A DNA stretch of 8,580 bases from NCBI GenBank assembly GCA_945872325.1, contig CAMBZY010000115.1, positions 1 to 8,580 on the forward strand. The letters run 5' to 3'. Made by a program: the position numbers and the translations under genes. Source of the stretch: Candidatus Kuenenia stuttgartensis (lineage in GTDB: Bacteria > Planctomycetota > Planctomycetia > Isosphaerales > Isosphaeraceae). Below are positions 1-5,650 of the stretch, piece by piece (the first letter of the stretch is position 1; each line of letters begins with the position of its first letter). Under the pieces are notes generated by a model. The model searched no databases and was not told where the DNA came from. It saw nothing but the letters and a program-made list of their open reading frames with translations.

Positions 1-788
1 GTTGTGACGGTCATGCCGTCCGTGCCACGCCCATCGCCGAAATCATAAATGATTTTACCTGGTGTGGTATCCCCATTTTCATCGAGTGTGCAGGCGATCA
101 GAACGCGTCGTTTCCCACCATTATCAGACACATAAAGCGTTTTGCCATCAGGGCTCACCACAACTCCGTTGGGCTTGAAAGCACCCGTTTCAAGACGTGT
201 GACCTTGCCGTTCGGATCCACTCGAAATACAGCCTCAAAATCAAGCTCGCGTGGCTCACTGCCAACATATCGTGGGTCGCTGAAATAAATGCGGCCAGTT
301 CGATCCACCGCCACATCATTCGGACTGTTGAATTTCTTGCCGTTGTAATTGTCAGCAATAACTTCAATTTTACCGGTTTTCAGATCCGTTGCAGTGATCC
401 GCCGATTCCCGCCCTTGTTCGCTCCCTCAGCCACAATCATACGACCTTTGGGGTCGAAAATGATTCCATTGGAGCGGCCAGAAGGGTTGCGAAATTCATT
501 GACTTTTTTCGTCTTCGGGTCGAACTTCATGAGCTCGTTGCCAATATCTGAAAAATAAATGCAACCATCCGGCCCTTCGGCGCCACCTTCGGTAAACTCG
601 CCCTCTCCCCAAAGCTTTTCAAGCTTTGTGCCGGGTGCAATCACACCTTGAGATTCGTCGGCAAGTGCCACTTCAAGTAACTTCAATTCCGCTGCCGATA
701 TCGGCGATTCGCTGGCTTTCAAGTGATGTGAAACGATTCCACAAGCACTTAGACTTGAGCAATATTCGAGAAATTGTCGGCGATTCAT
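1..788 (-). CDS. SMP-30/gluconolactonase/LRE-like exported protein (partial, C-terminus off the window)
   Basis: The frame is open from ATG at 788 to the left edge, giving 262 residues with no stop; family members usually have about 300, so only the C-terminal end is missing. The N-terminus (MNRRQFLEY) has a twin-arginine RRxFL motif followed by a short, weakly hydrophobic stretch, so Tat export is likely. LSAC at 13-16 resembles a lipobox, which makes a lipoprotein possible but less sure. The body has six-bladed beta-propeller features: EGP at 71-73, SPNDVAVD at 155-162, PNGVVVSPDG at 206-215, YVSDN at 219-223 and DGMTV at 257-261. In the SMP-30 family such Glu, Asn and Asp residues bind a divalent metal and the enzymes hydrolyse sugar lactones; the substrate here is unknown. 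A Shine-Dalgarno (AAGGAT) lies about 8 nt upstream of the ATG. The gene is divergent from the permease at 1112. Family assignment is confident; lactonase activity is inferred. Confidence 0.88.
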   Translation of the reverse strand, partial: MNRRQFLEYCSSLSACGIVSHHLKASESPISAAELKLLEVALADESQGVIAPGTKLEKLWGEGEFTEGGAEGPDGCIYFSDIGNELMKFDPKTKKVNEFRNPSGRSNGIIFDPKGRMIVAEGANKGGNRRITATDLKTGKIEVIADNYNGKKFNSPNDVAVDRTGRIYFSDPRYVGSEPRELDFEAVFRVDPNGKVTRLETGAFKPNGVVVSPDGKTLYVSDNGGKRRVLIACTLDENGDTTPGKIIYDFGDGRGTDGMTVT

Positions 789-840
789 AGTGAGATCCTT
801 TTCGATCTTTGGAATCATGATCAGGCGATTCCATTTTTCC

Positions 841-867
841 TTGACAGGTCATGACTTGATTTATAAT
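841..867 (+). promoter_or_regulatory. Putative sigma-70-type promoter for the permease-dehydrogenase pair
   Basis: TTGACA at 841-846 and TATAAT at 862-867 are both perfect consensus hexamers, separated by 15 bp, which is shorter than the optimal 17. Transcription would start near 874 and run toward the permease, leaving a leader of about 240 nt. The -10 region (TTATAA) is nearly symmetrical, so it could also serve the divergent SMP-30 gene, but I see no good -35 box at the right distance on the minus strand. Confidence 0.5.
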
Positions 868-880
868 GACAAAACAGGTC
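844..880 (+). repeat. Direct repeat ACAGGTC flanking the -10 box
   Basis: ACAGGTC occurs at 844-850, overlapping the -35 box, and again at 874-880, at the predicted transcription start. The copies are exactly 30 bp apart, close to three helical turns, as expected for a regulator bound on one face of the DNA. A third copy at 2481-2487 lies just before the dehydrogenase start. I saw no other copy on either strand. An operator role is inference. Confidence 0.3.
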
Positions 881-1111
881 CGATCATTCAACCTTTTCCG
901 CAACGAATAAATCTTTGAGAGCAATCAAAATGCCTGCAGCAAAATCTCAACGCGGATTTGTTTCACGAATTCCAAAAGCACCAAACACGTCTCAGATAAT
1001 TGCTTGAGAATGGTGTTGCGCTATAAGTCTTTGTCTCTGAATTCTCTTGGCCAACGGCTTTTTCTCTTGCGGATTTCAACAAAAGTCTCTACAACTTCAG
1101 GTATTGCCATC
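881..1111 (+). other. Leader region upstream of the permease, with a small ORF
   Basis: This stretch lies between the putative promoter and the chosen permease start. It contains a 25-residue ORF (ATG 930 to TGA 1005-1007) preceded by a weak GAGAG, with a slightly basic product that matches nothing I recognise. Its stop overlaps TTG 1004, an in-frame upstream start that would add 36 residues to the permease. That extension has no family-like character, so I treat the stretch as untranslated or leader sequence. No riboswitch class or terminator was recognised. Confidence 0.3.
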
Positions 1112-2470
1112 ATGAATAGCCGAATCAAAATGGAAAAAGATCCAATGGGAAGCTCTGGTTCCGAATCGGAAGTCAACGAAGAAAAACTCGCGACAGAATT
1201 TGAAGCTCATCACAAGCGATTGATCATCGCAGGCACGGTGGGCAATGTTCTCGAGTGGTATGACTTTGCCGTCTACGGCTTCTTTGCCCATGAGATTGGC
1301 CATGTCTTTTTCCCATCCACAGATCCCGTCACAAGCCTGATTGCCGCATTTGGAGCATTTGCAGCCGGCTTTCTGATGCGACCGTTTGGTGCCGTCGTAT
1401 TTGGTCATATTGCTGACAGCAAAGGCCGCCGTGCTGCCATGACCCTCTCCGTTCTGTGCATGGCATTCCCTACATTCTGTATCGGGATTCTGCCAGGATA
1501 TGACACGCTCGGACCTGCCGCAGCCGTGATTCTGGTTCTTATGAGAATGCTTCAAGGGATGTCCGTCGGCGGTGAATTTGCCACCAGCCTGTTGTATCTC
1601 GTAGAGCACGCGCCCTCAGGCAGAAAAGCCTTCGCCGGGAGCTGGGGCGCAGCAGGGGCCACCGGTGGTACTCTGGCCGGTTCAGCCGTCGGTTTTATCA
1701 TCAATAGACTTCTCTCGCCAGAGCAGGTCGCTCTCTGGGGCTGGCGGGTTCCCATGCTATTGGGTCTCGCCGTCGGTCTGGCTGGTCTTTTTATTCGCAA
1801 GCACCTTCCTGAAGAGACACATAAACCAGATCCAGCACAGGCTCCACCTATCGTGACTGCATTTCGCGAGCATTGGAGAGATATGTTTCGGGTTGCAGGC
1901 GTGATGCTCATGGGCTCCGTTGGATTCTATCTGATATTCGTATTCCTCACGACTTATCTCTCTCAAACAGTGAAAGTTCCAATTTCTCAAGCCCTGGAAA
2001 TTAATACCTTCAGCATGATTGTTCTCATGCTGCTCATCCCATTTTACGGCCATCTGGCAGATAAAATTGGCCCGGCCCGAATTGTCGTGACGTCGGCTTT
2101 TGCATGTCTGATTCTGGCTTGGCCGTTGTTCTGGCTGTTGCATCACCAGAATCCATGGATTGATTTGATCGGCCAGTTGGGCTTTGTCATGGTGATTGCG
2201 CCTTATCAGGGTGCATATCCTGCGCTGGTGGTCCAGATGTTGCCAAAAAATGCCAGATGTACAGTTTTATCGGTCGGTTTCAATTTATGCGTCGGCTTGA
2301 TTGGAGGCACCACTCCGATGGTTGCAAGTTATCTGATCAAAAAAACGCATGACGATCTCGCACCGGCGTGGTTCCTGATGGTTGCATCATTCATCACATG
2401 GATCACGGTCTACATGTGGCAATTGAAACTAAGAAAAGATCGCATTTCAACGATGAAAACTTCATCCTGA
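1112..2470 (+). CDS. MFS permease of the metabolite:H+ symporter (MHS) family
   Basis: The 452-residue product is an inner-membrane proton-coupled permease. After a hydrophilic N-terminal tail (1-33) comes the MHS-type first helix with GNVLEWYDFAVYG at 44-56. The MFS loop 2-3 signature GHIADSKGRR is at 98-107, and the MHS motif RMLQGMSVGGE at 145-155. Hydrophobic segments continue to about residue 436 with a central cytoplasmic loop near 230-258, consistent with 12 helices. A second-half copy of the loop motif, GHLADKIGPAR, is at 313-323. Characterised relatives (alpha-ketoglutarate, shikimate, proline/betaine and citrate symporters) carry organic acids or compatible solutes; the substrate here cannot be assigned. 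The start is ATG 1112, with AGG 10 nt upstream; TTG 1004 (488 aa) and ATG 1130 are alternatives. The dehydrogenase starts 28 nt after the stop, so the two are probably cotranscribed and the permease may import the dehydrogenase substrate. Confidence 0.9.
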   Translation: MNSRIKMEKDPMGSSGSESEVNEEKLATEFEAHHKRLIIAGTVGNVLEWYDFAVYGFFAHEIGHVFFPSTDPVTSLIAAFGAFAAGFLMRPFGAVVFGHIADSKGRRAAMTLSVLCMAFPTFCIGILPGYDTLGPAAAVILVLMRMLQGMSVGGEFATSLLYLVEHAPSGRKAFAGSWGAAGATGGTLAGSAVGFIINRLLSPEQVALWGWRVPMLLGLAVGLAGLFIRKHLPEETHKPDPAQAPPIVTAFREHWRDMFRVAGVMLMGSVGFYLIFVFLTTYLSQTVKVPISQALEINTFSMIVLMLLIPFYGHLADKIGPARIVVTSAFACLILAWPLFWLLHHQNPWIDLIGQLGFVMVIAPYQGAYPALVVQMLPKNARCTVLSVGFNLCVGLIGGTTPMVASYLIKKTHDDLAPAWFLMVASFITWITVYMWQLKLRKDRISTMKTSS

Positions 2471-2498
2471 AAGTCTTTCAACAGGTCTCGAAATCGCA

Positions 2499-3608
2499 AT
2501 GCAACAGAATGTTGATCCACCAAAGGCCGCTTTATTCCATGGGACTGACCTCCCATGGTCTTTTGTTGCCATTGATGAGACTTTGAAAAATGACGATTGT
2601 GCGGTTATAAAAGCCGAAGCCTGTACGCTTTGCTCAAGTGATATTCACACCGTCATGGGGCGGAGGGTTTCACCCACTCCTTCTGTGCTTGGCCATGAGG
2701 CAATTGGCCGTGTCATTAAATTACCTTCGGAATGGACTTTGATTGATGTGCAAGGCAAGCCCATCGAAATCGGCCAGCGGTTGGTCTGGGGCGTAGCAGC
2801 CAGTTGCGGAGAATGTCTGTTTTGTCAAAATGCAATCACTCAGAAATGCACAAAACTGGTGAAATACGGTCATAACGTGCATCAAATCGGTCAGACTCCG
2901 CGCGGAGGGTTTAGCGAACGGATTGAAATTGTACGCGGAACGCCAGTGGTTGGATTGTCAAAAGAAATACCAGCGGCCATGGCTTGCCTGGCAGCCTGTG
3001 CTGGCTCTACAGTTGCTGCTGTATTAAGAATGGCCGGAGATATGCGACAGAAGCATGTTCTGGTCTATGGTGGAGGCGTACTGGGCGTGATTGCATGTCG
3101 GATGTCAAAATCGCTTGGTGCTGAAAATGTAATCTGTATAGAGCCCGATCAAATCCGCAGGCAGAGGGCGATACCATTTGGAGCCACACATGCGATTGAT
3201 CCGAAATCAGATGATTTAAACCAAATCCTGAAATCTCTGGCACATAATGGATTTGGTGCCGATTATGCATTCGAATTCAGTGGGGCAACTTCAGCCTTTG
3301 AAAGTGCGATAAATTCAGTTCGTACAGGAGGTAAAATTGTATTGGCAGGAGCTGTTTTCCCAGCTGCTGCAATTGCGATTGAGCCAGAACAGATTGTCAG
3401 ACGGATGCTGACAATTCAGGGGCTTCATAATTATTCAGCGATTGACTTGCAATCCGCAGTTGCATTTCTGGAAGCAGAATTTCGAGAATCACCCGAAGTT
3501 TGGGAAATGCTTGCAGGTGAATCGTTTCCAATCGATGAAATACAACTGGCATTTGACTGGGCTGCGGCAAATTCCGGTGTCAGAGCGATCATTTCGATGC
3601 AGAAATGA
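2499..3608 (+). CDS. Zinc-dependent medium-chain alcohol dehydrogenase, phosphonate-catabolism-associated type
   Basis: The 369-residue product is a cytoplasmic zinc MDR dehydrogenase. The GroES-like half carries the catalytic zinc region, TLCSSDIH at 43-50 (Cys45, Asp48) and GHE at 65-67. The structural zinc site is Cys103, Cys106, Cys109 and Cys117 in C-x2-C-x2-C-x7-C spacing. Cys167 is a candidate third catalytic ligand. The Rossmann half has GGGVLG at 191-196 and Glu215 at the end of the second strand, which favours NAD over NADP. The layout, with QKCTKLVKYGH after the cysteine lobe and GGFSE at 136-140, recalls the group named as putative phosphonate-catabolism-associated alcohol dehydrogenases. 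No phosphonate gene is visible nearby, so that label is tentative; a polyol or other secondary alcohol is equally possible. The Shine-Dalgarno is weak (AGG, 13 nt upstream). The 3' end overlaps the convergent methyltransferase by 20 bp. Confidence 0.87.
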   Translation: MQQNVDPPKAALFHGTDLPWSFVAIDETLKNDDCAVIKAEACTLCSSDIHTVMGRRVSPTPSVLGHEAIGRVIKLPSEWTLIDVQGKPIEIGQRLVWGVAASCGECLFCQNAITQKCTKLVKYGHNVHQIGQTPRGGFSERIEIVRGTPVVGLSKEIPAAMACLAACAGSTVAAVLRMAGDMRQKHVLVYGGGVLGVIACRMSKSLGAENVICIEPDQIRRQRAIPFGATHAIDPKSDDLNQILKSLAHNGFGADYAFEFSGATSAFESAINSVRTGGKIVLAGAVFPAAAIAIEPEQIVRRMLTIQGLHNYSAIDLQSAVAFLEAEFRESPEVWEMLAGESFPIDEIQLAFDWAAANSGVRAIISMQK

Positions 3609-4302
3609 CCATGGAACAGAGCCTGTCTGGAGATTTCATCAACACTTGAGTTAATGTGAGGCCAGCGTTTGTGACTTTCTCATTCCAATCAGCAATTAAT
3701 ACCGGTCGGTCGTTCATGGCGACATGCTCGACAACAGTCTGGCGATAAGCCAGCGACATGGCCGACCAGAAATACCTGATAATCAGGCTCAGCCGTTTTT
3801 TATGTTCGTCCAGAGTCTCATCTGGTAATAAAAAGGTTTCATAGGCGATAAACGCTCCACCTGGGTTCAGCCGATTGCGAATCAGATTGAAAAATTGGTC
3901 AAGATTTTCCAGGCCGAGATGATGCGCAGCGAGTCCAATATAAATCACATCGTATTTTTCTTCACCAGTGGCCAGAAAATCGAGATAGTCTGATTCTACA
4001 AGAGTCTGATGCGTAATTTGAGAGGTGTTTCGAGAGGCCTCATTTAAGGCCTGAGAGCTGGAATCTACGCCGGTGTAATTCACATTTCGGAAATTCTGAA
4101 GAACCCCGGCTGTGGTGGATGAATCACCACAGGCGAGGTCGACGAATGAAAATAAAATGTCAGTTCCAAACTGCTCAGAAAGCCATTGATTCAGAGCCGT
4201 GGCAGCCATGCTGTGCCAGAGATAGTCGTGCTCAATGATGGCTTGATAAGCTTTCCAGCTCTTGGTGAAAAGCTCGAAATTCTGAGAGTTCTCAGCATTC
4301 AT
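3589..4302 (-). CDS. Class I SAM-dependent methyltransferase
   Basis: The 237-residue cytoplasmic protein has the Rossmann methyltransferase fold. Motif I is FVDLACGDSS at 53-62, followed by GVDSSSQAL at 78-86 with Asp80 as the likely ribose-binding acid. ESDYLDF at 103-109 is the adenine-contact region, YDVIYIGLAAHHL at 117-129 is motif II, and RLNPGGAFIAYE at 144-155 is motif III. The C-terminal third (about 156-237) should shape the substrate pocket but gives no clue to the acceptor. The start codon overlaps the stop of the CBM9-like gene in an ATGA arrangement (4299-4302), the usual sign of translational coupling, so the two form a minus-strand operon. The stop lies inside the 3' end of the convergent dehydrogenase gene. 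Fold assignment is confident; substrate is unknown. Confidence 0.88.
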   Translation of the reverse strand: MNAENSQNFELFTKSWKAYQAIIEHDYLWHSMAATALNQWLSEQFGTDILFSFVDLACGDSSTTAGVLQNFRNVNYTGVDSSSQALNEASRNTSQITHQTLVESDYLDFLATGEEKYDVIYIGLAAHHLGLENLDQFFNLIRNRLNPGGAFIAYETFLLPDETLDEHKKRLSLIIRYFWSAMSLAYRQTVVEHVAMNDRPVLIADWNEKVTNAGLTLTQVLMKSPDRLCSMVISASK

Positions 4303-5447
4303 TTGGAATCACTATCCCATGATGGATTGCGATGGATCCGTGAATCAGCATCCATTTTTAATTCCAGATCGGATTTACCGGCACGAGGAATGGTGACTGT
4401 AGTCGCAAAATTTGACCCATCCGTCTTGGTATCAAGAGCGACCTTCCAGCCCTTTTCTTTCGGTGTTTTTAGGCCAAGCTCTTCAAAGGTTGCAGCATAT
4501 TTCTTATTTTTGCCTTGATAAGTCTTTTGAGCTTCGTAAACATCCATCAGCCACCAGCGTGCTTGCTGATCTTCGGCAATCACAGGCTTTTTAGCCTCTT
4601 CCGGAGTGTTCACGAACCGGACATGGCCCCAGGTTTCAGGCCGGTGCATGTCGATACGTCCCTGAGGGCTCCAGACCCAGTTATCTTCAGGGAAGCCGGG
4701 GACTTTTTTGTAGTTCCCGGCTTTGTCAACGGTGTGTCTCCATTCGACTCGCGAGAAATTCACTCGCCAGGTTTCTCCGGATTTTGGAGGGCACTGACGA
4801 CCCGCAAATTCCGCCAGAGATGTCCATGGAATGGCCCATTCCACTGTCCATGCTGTGTCTTGATCGGTGGAATTGTTCAAAGTGCCTTCGACAGCAACCG
4901 CCGTTTTCAGGCCTGGCACTTCCCATTCGTTGAGAGCTGGGCCGCCGTCGCGATAGGCTTTGACGAGCCTTAAATCCCACTCGGTATTGAGGGCGTTAAT
5001 TTCCAGCTCAAGGTATTGCTGGTTATCGCCATCGGGATCGATAAAGATCTCGAAATCGTTGTCCTGAAAGATGACGGAGTCGTGTTTGGTCAGAGTTCCC
5101 CAAACGTGGGGCTCTTCCAGACGTGCGGCGATGTAAAAATATTTTTGATCCCAAGCCATTTTCGCCCGGGTGCGGAAGCGTGGGGCAGGGCGGGCATCGC
5201 CTTGGATGTCAACAAAATCTTCGGTCCAGGGCGCGTTTTTCCAGACGTTGTCGTCGAGCTTGCCATCAATCACGGGTGCCTGTTGGGCCAGCAAGGCTCC
5301 ATATCCTAACGGATGGACGACTTTGCATGACAAATTCGGGGCAACACGTAATTCAGGTTTGTCTTGAGCTTTAGTCTGTCCCAAGGGGATCAGAGCCAAT
5401 ACCGCGAGAGTCGGCCAAGATTTCTTCAGAAGAATTCGAGCATGCAT
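4299..5447 (-). CDS. Exported carbohydrate-binding family 9-like protein
   Basis: The 382-residue product begins with a Sec signal peptide: basic MHARILLKK, a hydrophobic core at about 11-22 and a likely cleavage after TKA at 25-27. A CBM9-like beta-sandwich covers about 57-280. Its start is typical (PVIDGKLDDNVWKNAPW at 58-74), followed by WDQKYFYIAARLEEPHVW, then NDFEIFIDPDGDN at 130-142, EWAIPW at 203-208 and the closing PETWGHVRF at 270-278. CBM9 proteins bind sugar ends or reducing sugars; the binding residues cannot be confirmed here. The C-terminal 100 residues carry a tail (WWLMDVYEAQKTY, then YAATFEELGL) resembling the tails of many uncharacterised CBM9-like proteins in environmental bacteria. 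The protein is probably periplasmic or cell-surface. The start codon has only a weak upstream GGA. The methyltransferase follows with a 4-base overlap. Confidence 0.85.
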   Translation of the reverse strand: MHARILLKKSWPTLAVLALIPLGQTKAQDKPELRVAPNLSCKVVHPLGYGALLAQQAPVIDGKLDDNVWKNAPWTEDFVDIQGDARPAPRFRTRAKMAWDQKYFYIAARLEEPHVWGTLTKHDSVIFQDNDFEIFIDPDGDNQQYLELEINALNTEWDLRLVKAYRDGGPALNEWEVPGLKTAVAVEGTLNNSTDQDTAWTVEWAIPWTSLAEFAGRQCPPKSGETWRVNFSRVEWRHTVDKAGNYKKVPGFPEDNWVWSPQGRIDMHRPETWGHVRFVNTPEEAKKPVIAEDQQARWWLMDVYEAQKTYQGKNKKYAATFEELGLKTPKEKGWKVALDTKTDGSNFATTVTIPRAGKSDLELKMDADSRIHRNPSWDSDSK

Positions 5448-5507
5448 GACGATTTGGTTCCGCTAGGTTCTGAGGTGATTTGGATGTGATCAGGTGATCC
5501 ACCAAGT

Positions 5508-5524
5508 GTTAGATTCGTTAGATT
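5508..5524 (+). repeat. Tandem 9-bp repeat of GTTAGATTC
   Basis: GTTAGATTC at 5508-5516 is followed immediately by GTTAGATTT at 5517-5525, so the first eight bases of the unit are identical in both copies. The pair lies upstream of the glnA leader and just downstream of the predicted minus-strand -10 box, where a regulator could bind. A chance duplication is also possible. Confidence 0.3.
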
Positions 5525-5529
5525 TCGTC

Positions 5530-5557
5530 ACAATAACCGAAAGCTGGGTGTCGTCAA
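5530..5557 (-). promoter_or_regulatory. Candidate promoter for the CBM9-like/methyltransferase operon
   Basis: On the minus strand, TTGACG (5557-5552) and TATTGT (5535-5530) are separated by 16 bp. They match the sigma-70 consensus in five and four of six positions. Transcription would start near 5523, about 76 nt before the ATG at 5447. The evidence is a consensus match only. Confidence 0.28.
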
Positions 5558-5587
5558 AGGGCTTCCTGAAGATTAGGATAGGGGATC

Positions 5588-5650
5588 ATGAACAAGAACT
5601 TGCCGATATTGACACTGATGTGCCATTTTGCCCGGGGGCCACAAGGGTGA
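5588..5650 (+). other. Short leader ORF overlapping the glnA start (20 codons)
   Basis: ATG 5588 opens a 20-codon frame that stops at TGA 5648-5650. It is preceded by a purine-rich Shine-Dalgarno region: AGGA at 5575-5578, 9 nt from the ATG, followed by AGGGG. Its stop overlaps the proposed glnA start in a GTGA arrangement (5647-5650), the geometry used for coupled translation. The predicted peptide (MNKNLPILTL...) matches nothing I recognise and has no run of Gln or other regulatory codons. It may be a real leader peptide or chance; the ribosome site before it is better than the one before glnA. Confidence 0.3.

Larger units (their letters stand above)
5448..5587. other. Divergent intergenic region between the CBM9-like gene and the glnA leader
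   Basis: This region carries the start signals of two divergent units. It contains GGTGAT/TGTGAT/GGTGAT direct repeats at 5474-5479, 5485-5490 and 5493-5498, the last two forming GTGATC-AG-GTGATC at 5486-5499. A tandem pair of GTTAGATT repeats follows at 5508-5524. No convincing rightward sigma-70 or sigma-54 promoter for glnA was found. Confidence 0.4.

Noticed and set aside
673..924. An 83-residue minus-strand frame near the SMP-30 start
   Set aside because: It overlaps the start of the SMP-30-like gene in another frame; the SMP-30 frame has the Tat motif, Shine-Dalgarno and family motifs.
1004..1111. Upstream extension of the permease from TTG 1004
   Set aside because: The 36 extra residues are unlike the MHS family, and ATG 1112 has a better-placed ribosome site.
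1097..1609. A 170-residue open frame on the minus strand
   Set aside because: It is antisense to the permease, has no recognisable motif, and the plus-strand frame carries clear MFS signatures.
1552..1911. A 119-residue open frame on the minus strand
   Set aside because: It lies antisense to permease membrane segments and is a typical shadow frame without family-like features.
5494..5646. Upstream extension of GlnA by 51 residues from GTG 5494
   Set aside because: The extension does not resemble GlnA, while GTG 5647 gives the canonical N-terminus and length.
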